Notes under the pieces: model-generated
What the model was told of the DNA's origin: nothing
The model's database searches: none
The model's input: only the letters and a program-made list of their open reading frames with translations
Translations under genes and position numbers: made by a program
DNA from: Williamsia sp. DF01-3
GTDB taxonomy: Bacteria; Actinomycetota; Actinomycetes; Mycobacteriales; Mycobacteriaceae
Direction: 5' to 3'
Assembly (NCBI RefSeq): GCF_023051145.1
Contig: NZ_JALKFS010000005.1
Coordinates: 4,419,733 to 4,483,732, forward strand
Length of the DNA: 64,000 bases
Part shown: positions 17,805-26,140 of the stretch, one piece after another
Position numbering within the stretch: the stretch's first letter is position 1
Layout of the letters: every line of letters begins with the position of its first letter

Positions 17805-19056
17805 CGCTGCCTCCTCGAGCAAACTGATCGATCGCTTTTTGATAGTTCTCAGCCGTTTTCGCGGCGACCGCCGCCCAGCTGTAACGCTCTTCCACCCTTG
17901 CCCGGCCACCTTCGCCGAGGCGGGTGCGCAGCTCGGAGTCGTCGAGCAGTCTGCCCAGCGCCTCGGCCAGGGCACCTGAATCCATCGGTGGTACCAGCAG
18001 CGCCGCTTCTTCCTGCTCGCCGACCACTTCGGGGATCGCTCCGGCGCGGGTGGCGACCAGCGGCGTACCGCAGCTCATCGCTTCCACCGCCGGCAACGAG
18101 AAGCCTTCGTAAAGCGAAGGCACACAAGCCACTTCGGCCGATGCCAGGAGTTCGGCGAGCTCGTCGTCGTCCAGGCCGGACACCACCTGCACGCTGTCGC
18201 GGATGGCCAGCTGATCGATCCGGGTGTCCGACGGACCGCCCTCGACCAACTTGGACACCAGGACCAGTTCGACCTGCCGTTCCGCCCGCACCTTCGCGAC
18301 CGCTTCGAGAAGATACGAGACCCCCTTGAGCGGGGCATCAGCACTGGCAACACAGACGATGCGCCCGGCGACCCGCTCCGGCGACGGCCGGAACTGTTCG
18401 GTGTTCACACCCAGCGGGATGGTGGTGAGCCGGCCCTCCGGAATGGCGAAAGCCTTGCGGATGTCGACCTCGCTGCTGCGAGACACCGTGAGCAGCCGGG
18501 GAATTCGCCGGGCGACGCGGCCCTGCATCCGCAGGAATGCGTGCCAGCGGCGGGCCGTCAGCTTGCGCCACCCCTTGGCCGCCTTCACGGCGAGTTCGCG
18601 ATCACGGGTGATCGGGTGGTGGATGGTCGCGACCACGGGCAGACCACTGCGTTCGATCTGCAGCAGGCCGTACCCCAGGCACTGGTTGTCGTGCACCACG
18701 TCGAAATCGTCGGTGCGGCGACGCAGGAGACGAGCCGCACGAAGACTGAACGTCAGCGGCTCAGGGAACCCTGCCGTCCACATCGTCAGCACCTCGAGGG
18801 CATCGATCCAGCTCTTGATCTCCCACGGCCATGGCGTCCGGAACGGATTGACGTCGTTGTAGAGGTCGAGGCTCGGCACCTTGGTCAGGGTGACGCCGGC
18901 AGCGACCGCCTCATCGTCGAGATCGGGGTAGGGCTGCCCGGAGAAGACCTCGACCTGATGGCCCAGCAATGCGAGTTCCCGCGAAAGGTGGCGCACGTAG
19001 ACGCCCTGTCCTCCGCAGTGTGGCTTACTCCGGTAAGACAGCAGTGCTATGCGCAT
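17791..19056 (-). CDS. GT4-family glycosyltransferase
   Basis: A 421-aa GT-B glycosyltransferase that transfers a sugar from a nucleotide donor. The N-terminal acceptor domain opens with MRIALLSYRSKPHCGGQGVYVRHL; the C-terminal donor domain carries the E-x7-E motif EGFSLPAVEA and the GTPLVATRAGAIPEVV segment. It is first in the operon with the methyltransferase and the toroid protein. AAAGG precedes the ATG. The acceptor and product are unknown; co-encoded genes suggest a methylated glycolipid or polysaccharide. Confidence 0.88.
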   Translation of the reverse strand: MRIALLSYRSKPHCGGQGVYVRHLSRELALLGHQVEVFSGQPYPDLDDEAVAAGVTLTKVPSLDLYNDVNPFRTPWPWEIKSWIDALEVLTMWTAGFPEPLTFSLRAARLLRRRTDDFDVVHDNQCLGYGLLQIERSGLPVVATIHHPITRDRELAVKAAKGWRKLTARRWHAFLRMQGRVARRIPRLLTVSRSSEVDIRKAFAIPEGRLTTIPLGVNTEQFRPSPERVAGRIVCVASADAPLKGVSYLLEAVAKVRAERQVELVLVSKLVEGGPSDTRIDQLAIRDSVQVVSGLDDDELAELLASAEVACVPSLYEGFSLPAVEAMSCGTPLVATRAGAIPEVVGEQEEAALLVPPMDSGALAEALGRLLDDSELRTRLGEGGRARVEERYSWAAVAAKTAENYQKAIDQFARGGSVANR

Positions 19057-19183
19057 TGGGACCTTTCATACCGGGCCATTCTTGGCCGTAACGTTAGCTG
19101 CCCGGTACCTGCCTCGCTCACCGGCGAAAAAGGGGGCACACCGATGACGTCGGTCCTCGGACCGCGCCGCATCACCACGACCA

Positions 19184-20899
19184 CTAGGCCCTTGCCGCCG
19201 ATTCCATCGCCTCGATGCTGACGAACTTGATCCGGCGCCTTCCGGCTTCCTTGCCCGCGGTCCGTTCGGCGAGGTCGATCTTCTTCCATCCCGACCCGTC
19301 CACCCGGCCCGCGCCACGTTCGGCGATGAGATCCGGGATCTGCTCGCGCGACTTGGCCGGTTCGGAAAGTCTGCCCTCGGTGAAGTCGGCGATCACTGCC
19401 AACGCCGTCTCCTGACCGCAGATCCGGTTCATTCCGATGCCACCGGTGGCGCCTCGCTTGATCCAGCCCGCGACGTACACGCCTTCCACGGGACTGCCCC
19501 CGCGGGCGTCGAGCACGCGGCCCGACTCGTTGGGGACCACACCCTGGGCACCGTCGAACGGCAGGCCGTCCAGCGGCAGCCCGGTGTAGCCGATGGCGCG
19601 CAACACCATGCCGGCCTTCAGGTCGAACTCTTCACCGGTCGGCGTGATCGCGACACGTCCCGATGCGGGCCTGGGCGATTGGCCGGCGTGATCAGCACTT
19701 TCGTCGGGCGCATTCACGAACTCGTTGCGCACACAGCGGACGGTTTCGACGCCGTCCGACCCTTCGATGGCCACCGGTGAGACGAGGTATCGGAACACCA
19801 CGCGCTTGTTGCCGTCGGTCGGGGTGCGCTGCGCGAACTCCTCGGCGATGCGCACCTTGGTTGCGATGGTCGAATCGAGGGTGCCGGCGTCGCGGGCTTC
19901 CTGACTCGCGGCATCCAGGACCAGCTCGTCGGGGTCGATGATGACGTCGACCCCGGGCATGTCCCCCATCGCAAGGAACTCGGAGTTCGTGTACGCGCCC
20001 TGTGCGATACCGCGCCTGCCCAGCAGCACGACCTCTCGGACGTTGCTGGAGCGCAACTTGTCCAGCGCGTGATCGGCGATGTCGGTCTTGGCCAGCCGGT
20101 CGGGGTCGTCGAGGAGGATCCGGGCGACGTCGAGCGCCACGTTGCCGTTGCCGACGATCACCGCGCGCTCGGCCGACAGGTCGAAGTCGCGGTCCGCGTG
20201 ATCGGGGTGACCGTTGTACCAGGCCACGAAGTCGGTGGCGGCGATGGAGCCGGGCAGGTCTTCACCGTCGATACCGAGGTGCTTGTCTGTGGAGGCACCA
20301 TGGGCGTAGATGACCGCACCGTAGTGGTCCAGCAGCTCATCGTGGTCGAGGTGCTTACCCACCTCCACGTTGAGGTAATACTCGAACGTGCGCTTGGCGG
20401 CGGTGGCCGCGAACGTCTTCTCCACACCCTTGGTAGACGGATGGTCCGGTGCCACACCCGCACGCACGAGCCCGTACGGCGTCGGCAGACGATCGAACAT
20501 GTCCACCTTGATGGCGGAGTGCTTCACGAGTTCTTCGGCGGCGTAGAACGCAGCGGGCCCAGCACCCACGATCGCCACGTGGAGTTCCTTGCCTGCGGGC
20601 AGTGGGGGCTTCTTGCGGGGTGCGACCAGACCACCCGACACGTCGTGGTCGGTGTAGTAGTCGGCATTGATCTGCAGGTAACGCTCTTGGCCCTCGTCGA
20701 GCGAGTCGTCGGGGAAGATCGCCTCCACCGGGCACTCATCGATGCAGGCACCGCAGTCGATGCAGGTGTCGGGATCGATGTACAACATTTCCGCGCTGGC
20801 GAACTCGGGTTCATCCGGTGTCGGATGAATACAGTTCACCGGGCAGACACTGATGCAACTGGCATCGTTGCAGCAAGGCTGCGTGATCACGTGCGCCAT
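19184..20899 (-). CDS. fprB: Ferredoxin/ferredoxin-NADP reductase fusion FprB
   Basis: This 571-aa protein joins an N-terminal ferredoxin domain to an adrenodoxin-reductase-type FAD/NADPH domain, the architecture of mycobacterial FprB; FprA lacks the ferredoxin. Cysteines 9, 15, 19 and 23 and the C-x2-C-x2-C-x3-C set at 46, 49, 52 and 56 bind the iron-sulfur clusters. FAD-binding GAGPAA starts at 112, and NADPH-binding GNGNVALD follows later. It would pass electrons from NADPH to cytochromes P450 or oxygenases. A KstR-type box 40 bp upstream suggests induction during sterol breakdown. Confidence 0.93.
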   Translation of the reverse strand: MAHVITQPCCNDASCISVCPVNCIHPTPDEPEFASAEMLYIDPDTCIDCGACIDECPVEAIFPDDSLDEGQERYLQINADYYTDHDVSGGLVAPRKKPPLPAGKELHVAIVGAGPAAFYAAEELVKHSAIKVDMFDRLPTPYGLVRAGVAPDHPSTKGVEKTFAATAAKRTFEYYLNVEVGKHLDHDELLDHYGAVIYAHGASTDKHLGIDGEDLPGSIAATDFVAWYNGHPDHADRDFDLSAERAVIVGNGNVALDVARILLDDPDRLAKTDIADHALDKLRSSNVREVVLLGRRGIAQGAYTNSEFLAMGDMPGVDVIIDPDELVLDAASQEARDAGTLDSTIATKVRIAEEFAQRTPTDGNKRVVFRYLVSPVAIEGSDGVETVRCVRNEFVNAPDESADHAGQSPRPASGRVAITPTGEEFDLKAGMVLRAIGYTGLPLDGLPFDGAQGVVPNESGRVLDARGGSPVEGVYVAGWIKRGATGGIGMNRICGQETALAVIADFTEGRLSEPAKSREQIPDLIAERGAGRVDGSGWKKIDLAERTAGKEAGRRRIKFVSIEAMESAARA

Positions 20900-20938
20900 A
20901 CGCCTTCAACCTCAGTACTCTCGGCGTTCCCCGAAAAT

Positions 20939-20952
20939 GGAACGTGTTCCAA
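20939..20952. promoter_or_regulatory. KstR-type operator at fprB
   Basis: TGGAACGTGTTCCA fully matches TnnAACnnGTTnnA, the known operator of the sterol-catabolism repressor KstR, and has perfect 6-bp arms around GT. It lies between fprB (start 20899) and the divergent thioesterase (start 21181), closer to fprB. Control of fprB by KstR is inferred. Confidence 0.65.
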
Positions 20953-21180
20953 TTTTTACTTGAATTTACCTCAGTCGCCAATACCCACCGAAGGCAAGCG
21001 TAGTTCTCTGCTCGCAGGCGGCAACAATTCAGACCGCCGACTGAGACACTTTAGGACGTCAGTCCCATTGGCGGTAGTGCCGACCCCGCTCCAGATGAAG
21101 CAACCTATGCTGCCCATTTGGGATCGAGTCCTGCCCGAGGCTCATCCCGCAGCGGACATCGTCCCAACCGAAGGAACCCG

Positions 21181-22002
21181 GTGAGCCCAGACAAATCGAC
21201 CATCGATCCGACCGACGTCGCGATGATTCCGGCAGATCTACCGGAACGCAAGGAAGACGCGAGCTACTTCGAGTCGAACTACCGGGTGCGAACCGGTGAT
21301 GTCGACCAGGAGATGCGGCTGCGCCTCGATGGCCTGAGCCGCTACCTGCAGGACATAGCGAACGACAACATCGAGGCCACAGCCTTTCACACCAGCGACC
21401 CCTACTGGATCGTGCGACGCACCGTCATCGACGTGATCCGCCCGGTGTCGTGGCCGGGCAACGTGACCCTGCAGCGGTGGTGCGGCGCCCTGTCGACCCG
21501 GTGGACGAACATGCGCGTGCGGGTGACATCGGTCCACGAGACCAACCGCTTCAACCCCGAGCCCCGCGAGGACGGCCTGATCGAGACCGAGGCGTTCTGG
21601 ATCAACGTCAACGACCAGGGCATGCCGACACGGCTGACCGACGAGGCCTTCGAGATGCTCAGTCAGACCACCGACGAGCACCGCCTGCGGTGGAAGTCGA
21701 TGAACACCGCCCCGGTGCCCGAGGCATCGGACAGCGACCGCGTACACGTCTTGCGCGCCACCGACTTCGACCCGTTCAAGCACCTGAACAACGCCGCCTA
21801 CTGGGCTGCGGTCGAAGACGAGCTCCTCGACCACCCCGACCTGGTGGACGCCCCGCACCGGGCCGTCATCGAATATCTACGAGCGGTCACGCCGGCGGCC
21901 ACGGTCACCATCCGGCGAGAGCGTGTCGGCGATCAGCTGCGCATGTGGCTGATCGTCGAGGATCAGGTTGCTGCGACGGTCTCCGTCACCAAGCGACCCT
22001 GA
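21181..22002 (+). CDS. Acyl-ACP thioesterase-like hotdog protein
   Basis: A 273-aa protein of the FatA/FatB-like double-hotdog thioesterase family, releasing fatty acids from carrier protein or CoA. The first hotdog has YRVRTGDVDQEMRLRLDGLSRYLQDIANDN; the second has FDPFKHLNNAAYWAAVEDEL with the Asn/His pair typical of the active site. The GTG at 21181 follows GAAGGAA; an upstream ATG at 21118 would add a low-complexity extension. It is monocistronic and divergent from fprB. Confidence 0.82.
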   Translation: MSPDKSTIDPTDVAMIPADLPERKEDASYFESNYRVRTGDVDQEMRLRLDGLSRYLQDIANDNIEATAFHTSDPYWIVRRTVIDVIRPVSWPGNVTLQRWCGALSTRWTNMRVRVTSVHETNRFNPEPREDGLIETEAFWINVNDQGMPTRLTDEAFEMLSQTTDEHRLRWKSMNTAPVPEASDSDRVHVLRATDFDPFKHLNNAAYWAAVEDELLDHPDLVDAPHRAVIEYLRAVTPAATVTIRRERVGDQLRMWLIVEDQVAATVSVTKRP

Positions 22003-22016
22003 CGTGCGTTCAGGGC

Positions 22017-22571
22017 CTACTGTCCGCCGCCGAGAAGCAGCTCCATGAGTTTGGTCGGCGCGGCGCACGGGTCTCCGATCGGTGTGGAACTGCGCGGCTC
22101 GACCCACCAGGTGTAGACGCCACGGTCGGGTGAACGGGCGGTGACGCCGCACGCAGCCGGACGGGCCGGATTGCGCTGCGTGAATGCGGTGACGCTGGCG
22201 ACCTTGATGTTCTCGGTGGTGTAACCGAGCTCTTTGGCGGTCGACTTCTCGACTTCGATGTCGCCCCACTCGAACCAGTTGAAGGTGACGTCGGTGATGA
22301 CCGGACCGACCACCACCCAACGGCAGATCGCGCCGAAGAATCCGGGCTCGGCGATGGACCCGCCGACGGCCTTGCCGATGGCCTCCGGTGTCAGCATCTC
22401 GCACTCGTACATCAGGCCGTCGAACCGATCGGTGTCGACGTTGCCGTCGGACGTACCGTCGCCGCCACCGATCGAGGTGGCATCACCGTCGACCGCGCGC
22501 GTGCACCCGGCCGACAACGCGACCACTGCGAGCAGAGCCAGGATCAGAGGAACAACCTTGCGCCGGGTCAT
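22017..22571 (-). CDS. DUF3558 lipoprotein (second of a pair)
   Basis: A 184-aa exported lipoprotein. The signal sequence (MTRRKVVPLILALLAVVALSAGC) has a lipobox ending at Cys23, and the mature part has a DUF3558-like pattern: YECEMLTPEAIGKAVGG, CRW, and a late Cys pair. The start overlaps the stop of the upstream paralogue as ATGA, so the two are co-translated. Function is unknown; the family is specific to mycolic-acid actinobacteria. Confidence 0.8.
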   Translation of the reverse strand: MTRRKVVPLILALLAVVALSAGCTRAVDGDATSIGGGDGTSDGNVDTDRFDGLMYECEMLTPEAIGKAVGGSIAEPGFFGAICRWVVVGPVITDVTFNWFEWGDIEVEKSTAKELGYTTENIKVASVTAFTQRNPARPAACGVTARSPDRGVYTWWVEPRSSTPIGDPCAAPTKLMELLLGGGQ

Positions 22572-23164
22572 GAGGCGTTCTCGATCGACTGGGCGGACAA
22601 CGTCTTCGCGGCCGCGCAGATGTCGTCGTCGGACGGGGTGCTCTGACCGTCTTCGGGCAGACCGTAGGAGATCGACCATTCGAAGAAGTCCGCCCCGAAA
22701 GCGATGCCGATCTCGCAGATGCCGGTACTCGATCCCATGAAGCCACTGTGACCGTCGATCGTGATGTCCTCGACCGAATCGCGGGACAACTGGATGGTGG
22801 CGCGTTCCCGCCCGATGGGGCTGCCGCGGTACCAGTTGAAGGAGAACTGGGGTCCGAGTTGGTCTTGCGAGGTGACCCACTCGCACACCGACGGGTTGTT
22901 CACCGTGTTGGTGAGGCCGGCGACCTTGGTCACCCGCGCGACGTCGTCGGTGGTGACTCCCCCGCACTCACCGAAGAACGGCCCTTCGCCGGCCTTGCCG
23001 GGTGCGCTCTCGGTCTCCGTCGTGGGGCTGTCGTCGTTCGGGCCGCCGTCGGTGCAGCCGGTCAGCACCAGCATCACGGCCACGAGCAAGACCACCACGT
23101 AGCGCAGCGGAGCTCGCCCTCGTCTCAGACCGGTTCCCGTCGGCTTGCCACCCCTGGAGTCCAC
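22568..23164 (-). CDS. DUF3558 lipoprotein (first of a pair)
   Basis: A 198-aa lipoprotein paralogous to its downstream partner. Arg-rich residues lead into a hydrophobic segment with lipobox LVLTGC, then FFGECGGVTTDDVARVTKVAG and CEWVTSQ. I choose GTG at 23164; a -10-like TACACT ends 7 nt before it, so the message may be leaderless, which is common in this order. A longer reading to 23227 is possible. Tandem DUF3558 genes may act at the cell envelope as a pair. Confidence 0.78.
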   Translation of the reverse strand: MDSRGGKPTGTGLRRGRAPLRYVVVLLVAVMLVLTGCTDGGPNDDSPTTETESAPGKAGEGPFFGECGGVTTDDVARVTKVAGLTNTVNNPSVCEWVTSQDQLGPQFSFNWYRGSPIGRERATIQLSRDSVEDITIDGHSGFMGSSTGICEIGIAFGADFFEWSISYGLPEDGQSTPSDDDICAAAKTLSAQSIENAS

Positions 23165-23233
23165 AGGTTGCAGTGTAGAGATGCCGCTGCCGATGTCGGG
23201 GTGTGTCTGCATGCCGCTTGTACCCATGCGACG

Positions 23234-23602
23234 TCAACGTCCGCGCAGTCGGTCGGTCTCTCGCCGTTCCCGCTTGGTCGGTCTACCGGCTCCGCGGTCA
23301 CGTAGGGGCAGCGCCGACGACAGTTCCTTGGGTGGTGGCGGCGGGCTGCGGTCGATCAGACACTCGGCGGCCACCGACGGTCCGACCCGTTTGGACACCA
23401 CCCTGGTGACCTCGACGATCCGCTCGCGTCCCGCTGCCCGAACCCGGACCTCGTCCCCGACGGCGACGTGTTGCGCGGGTTTGGCGGTGGTTCCGTTCAC
23501 CCGGACGTGCCCCGCCCGGCACGCGGATGCTGCCGCCGATCGTGTCTTGGTCAGCCGGACCGACCAGATCCAGCTGTCGACGCGGGTACTGGGCTCAGCC
23601 AT
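23234..23602 (-). CDS. S4-domain RNA-binding protein (Hsp15-like)
   Basis: A 122-aa protein with an S4 domain at residues 6-55 (RVDSWIWSVRLTKTRSAAASACRAGHVRVNG) and a basic, Pro/Arg-rich tail. This is the Hsp15/HslR architecture, known to bind stalled 50S subunits carrying peptidyl-tRNA. It lies 9 nt after the small membrane protein gene and is probably the last gene of the operon that starts with the AurF-like oxygenase. Confidence 0.85.
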   Translation of the reverse strand: MAEPSTRVDSWIWSVRLTKTRSAAASACRAGHVRVNGTTAKPAQHVAVGDEVRVRAAGRERIVEVTRVVSKRVGPSVAAECLIDRSPPPPPKELSSALPLRDRGAGRPTKRERRETDRLRGR

Positions 23603-23611
23603 GACGCCCGC

Positions 23612-23809
23612 CTACTTGCGCAGCAGCGTCCAGGCCGCGCCGCCTCCCACGACAAGCCCCACGATGACTGCAAGCCAGAAGTTCGTCAGCAGCCACAGGA
23701 CGCCGAACACCACGATCGCCGGACTGAGTGCGAACACCACCAGTCCGGGATGGGCGGCGACCGTCTGCCTCACTGCGTTGCGTCTGGCTGGGTCAATCTC
23801 TCTGCCCAT
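23612..23809 (-). CDS. Small two-helix membrane protein
   Basis: A 65-aa protein with a basic N-terminus (MGREIDPARRNAVRQ) and two hydrophobic helices, about residues 21-41 and 44-62, ending LLRK. No family is recognised. It lies between the DUF4873 gene (15 nt upstream) and the S4 gene (9 nt downstream), so expression is likely shared. Confidence 0.65.
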   Translation of the reverse strand: MGREIDPARRNAVRQTVAAHPGLVVFALSPAIVVFGVLWLLTNFWLAVIVGLVVGGGAAWTLLRK

Positions 23810-23824
23810 GGTTCCTCCTCGACC

Positions 23825-24610
23825 TCACACCCCGGCTTGACGCCCGTGCGTCCGAGTCTGCGAGCCCACGCTGTGCTGCTCCGGCGAAGAGCGCAGGACC
23901 TCGATGTCGTCGAGTGCGTAGGGAGGCTGCCCGACGCCGACGATGCGCACAGAGCCCCATGGCGTGATCTCGGTGAGACGGGCCGGGACCCCGTCGCGTG
24001 TGTCGACGGCGACGAGGACGTCGCGGGCGCGGGCCTCCTTGAGCTCTCGGACTGATTCTCCGAATGCGATTCCGGCCCAGTGGTAGTGGCCGTCGAGAGG
24101 GTCGAAATAGCCGCCTACCCGGATGCGGCAGGCGACCGACTCGAGGTCGTGCTCGATGACGGCAGCGCCGTCGTAGATGTCCTCGTCGTCGTGCGCCGAC
24201 CGGTAGTCGTAGTCCGCGGGGTCGAAGCGCTTCAGCTTTCGGATCAGCTTGCGTCCGCCGCCGTGGTTGGCCGCGGCGTATCCGGCCCACGACCGGGCGA
24301 TGGGTGCCCGAACTCGCATCTCGTCGGCCCCCGCAACGATCATCTCCTCGATCGCCGAGACGATGTAGCCGGCCACCAGCCGCGCGGGTGCGGTTGCGTC
24401 CCCCGTGTAGAACACGTTGGGCTGCCGAGGATCTGCCACCCCCAGGAAGGTGCCTGCCGGGGCCGGCGTCGACGTCACCACCACGTCGGCAGGGTGATCA
24501 CCGGCGGAGTCCGCGGCCACCTCGATCTCCAACGGCGACGCCCGCAACAGATCACGGACGGCGACGAGTACGGGTCCGGTGCCCTCGAACCCCACCGTCA
24601 GCGCACTCAT
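23825..24610 (-). CDS. DUF4873-domain protein
   Basis: A 261-aa protein. The C-terminal half (about 155-250; YDGAAVIEHDLESVACRIRVGGYFDPLDGHYHWAG) is the DUF4873 domain, usually found fused to or beside flavin monooxygenases. The N-terminal half looks like a degenerate Rossmann-like region (MSALTVGFEGTGPVLVAVRDLL) without a clear GxGxxG. Its start overlaps the AurF-like oxygenase stop as ATGA, so the two products probably act together. Function is unknown. Confidence 0.75.
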   Translation of the reverse strand: MSALTVGFEGTGPVLVAVRDLLRASPLEIEVAADSAGDHPADVVVTSTPAPAGTFLGVADPRQPNVFYTGDATAPARLVAGYIVSAIEEMIVAGADEMRVRAPIARSWAGYAAANHGGGRKLIRKLKRFDPADYDYRSAHDDEDIYDGAAVIEHDLESVACRIRVGGYFDPLDGHYHWAGIAFGESVRELKEARARDVLVAVDTRDGVPARLTEITPWGSVRIVGVGQPPYALDDIEVLRSSPEQHSVGSQTRTHGRQAGV

Positions 24611-25494
24611 TCGAGAAATCCGGCCCGGCGCCACAGCCTGCGCGAGAACCTCGTCATGAGCCCGTTCTCCTCGAGGAAAGCGGCCAGGCTCGAGAACCCG
24701 ACGATCTGCATCTGCTGGAAGTTCGGATTGCTTCGGGCCGCGGCCGTCGCCTCCTGCCGGTCGAGGCCGGCTCGCGCGTACATCGCCGAGTTGGTGAACA
24801 GATACTTGAAGCGCAGTGCGGCGAGACCATGCAGGTTGGCCGCCACGAACGTCTCCCAGCGGCTTCGTACGGCGCGACGGCGGACCACCGCGTCACGGGC
24901 GAATCCGATGTGGCGGGATTCCTCGGTGACATGGATGCGCATCAGGCGTGACACCAGCGGCTGCAACTCGGGATCGTCGAGCATCTCGCGCTGCAAGGCG
25001 TCGAAGATCTCCTCTCCCACCAGCGCCGCGACCCACAACAGCGACCCCCGCATCGCGAAGGGCAGCATCGTCATGATCAACCGCTCCCACCACAGCAGTC
25101 CGTAGGGCCGGGCGCCGCTTCGTTCGATGGCGCGCCCGAACATCACCATGTGCCGGCATTCGTCACCCATCTCGGTGAGGGCGTAGTGGGTTTGCGCCGA
25201 TGCAGGGTCCTCGGACAAAAGCCGTTGCAGCAGCGCCCGATTCAGGAGGTTCTCGAACCAGATCCCGACCGAGAGGATGTTGGCCATCTCCTGCCGCGAG
25301 ACCTCGATCCACTGCTCTTCGGTCAGGCTGTTCCACAGTTCGGTGCCGTAGAGACTGCACACCCGCGGTGGGAGGAAGTACTTGTCCGGGTCGAGCGGGG
25401 CATCCCAATCCAGGTCGACGACCGGGGAATACGAGCGTTTGACCGAACCCGCCAGCAATCTGGTCGCGATGGCTTCTCGTGCTGGTGCTGACAT
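24607..25494 (-). CDS. AurF-like diiron oxygenase
   Basis: A 295-aa ferritin-like helical protein of the AurF/p-aminobenzoate N-oxygenase group. Metal-ligand motifs are visible: Glu69 (RQEM), E108-x3-E112-x2-H115 (EMGDECRH), Glu161/162 (GEEIFD), His188 and E192-x2-H195 (EESRH). A dinuclear iron centre that activates oxygen is therefore expected; the substrate is unknown. It is the first gene of a tight operon with DUF4873, divergent from a MarR regulator 142 bp away. Confidence 0.82.
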   Translation of the reverse strand: MSAPAREAIATRLLAGSVKRSYSPVVDLDWDAPLDPDKYFLPPRVCSLYGTELWNSLTEEQWIEVSRQEMANILSVGIWFENLLNRALLQRLLSEDPASAQTHYALTEMGDECRHMVMFGRAIERSGARPYGLLWWERLIMTMLPFAMRGSLLWVAALVGEEIFDALQREMLDDPELQPLVSRLMRIHVTEESRHIGFARDAVVRRRAVRSRWETFVAANLHGLAALRFKYLFTNSAMYARAGLDRQEATAAARSNPNFQQMQIVGFSSLAAFLEENGLMTRFSRRLWRRAGFLE

Positions 25495-25636
25495 CGAGCC
25501 TCCTAGCTCTCAGGTGTTCCCGACGCTAGGCCCCTGCCGTGAATGTGTCAATGATCACTGTGCCATGCACGGGCGGCAACGGCGCCACGGATACGGAGAC
25601 GCGAAAACGCCCGCTCGTCTCCTGTTGAATGGGGGC

Positions 25637-26137
25637 ATGTCCAGCGACGTCAGACCCGACCCGATCGCCGAGGCCCGGAAGAACTGGGAGAACGCCGGCT
25701 GGGGTGATGTGGCCGGCGGTATGCAGGCGGTGACCTCGGTGATGCGGGTGCACCAGATCTTGCTGGCGAGGGTGGAATCGGTACTCAAGCCCTGGGAATT
25801 GAGCTTCTCGCGGTTCGAGCTCCTCCGGCTGCTGGCCTTCAGCCGCCGCGGTGCACTGCCCATCACCAAGGCGAGCGACCGGCTTCAGGTACACGTCACC
25901 TCGGTGACGCATGCGATCCGTCGCCTCGAGGAATCCGGTCTCGTCAGGCGGGTGCCGCACCCCACCGACGGCCGCACCACTCTGGTCGAGATCACCGAAT
26001 CAGGCCGCACGACAGTCGAAGAGGCAACCCTCGCCCTCAACCGAGAGGTCTTCGGCGACGTGGGGATGACCGAGGCGCAATCGGCGGCATTGGTCAAATC
26101 GATCAATGCCGTCCGAAAGCACTCGGGCGACATCTGA
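25637..26137 (+). CDS. MarR-family transcriptional regulator
   Basis: A 166-aa winged-helix regulator: ITKASDRLQVHVTSVTHAIRRLEESGLVRRVPHPTDGRTTLVEIT spans the recognition helix and wing (about 75-120). The ATG at 25637 is chosen; TTGAAT ending 6 nt before it could be a -10 box of a leaderless transcript. It is divergent from the AurF-like operon, which it may control, and convergent with the HsaA-like gene 3 nt away. Confidence 0.85.
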   Translation: MSSDVRPDPIAEARKNWENAGWGDVAGGMQAVTSVMRVHQILLARVESVLKPWELSFSRFELLRLLAFSRRGALPITKASDRLQVHVTSVTHAIRRLEESGLVRRVPHPTDGRTTLVEITESGRTTVEEATLALNREVFGDVGMTEAQSAALVKSINAVRKHSGDI

Positions 26138-26140
26138 GCG

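Noticed and set aside
24408-24421. KstR-like TAGAACACGTTGGG
   Set aside because: It misses the last fixed A and lies inside the coding sequence of the DUF4873 gene, away from any start.
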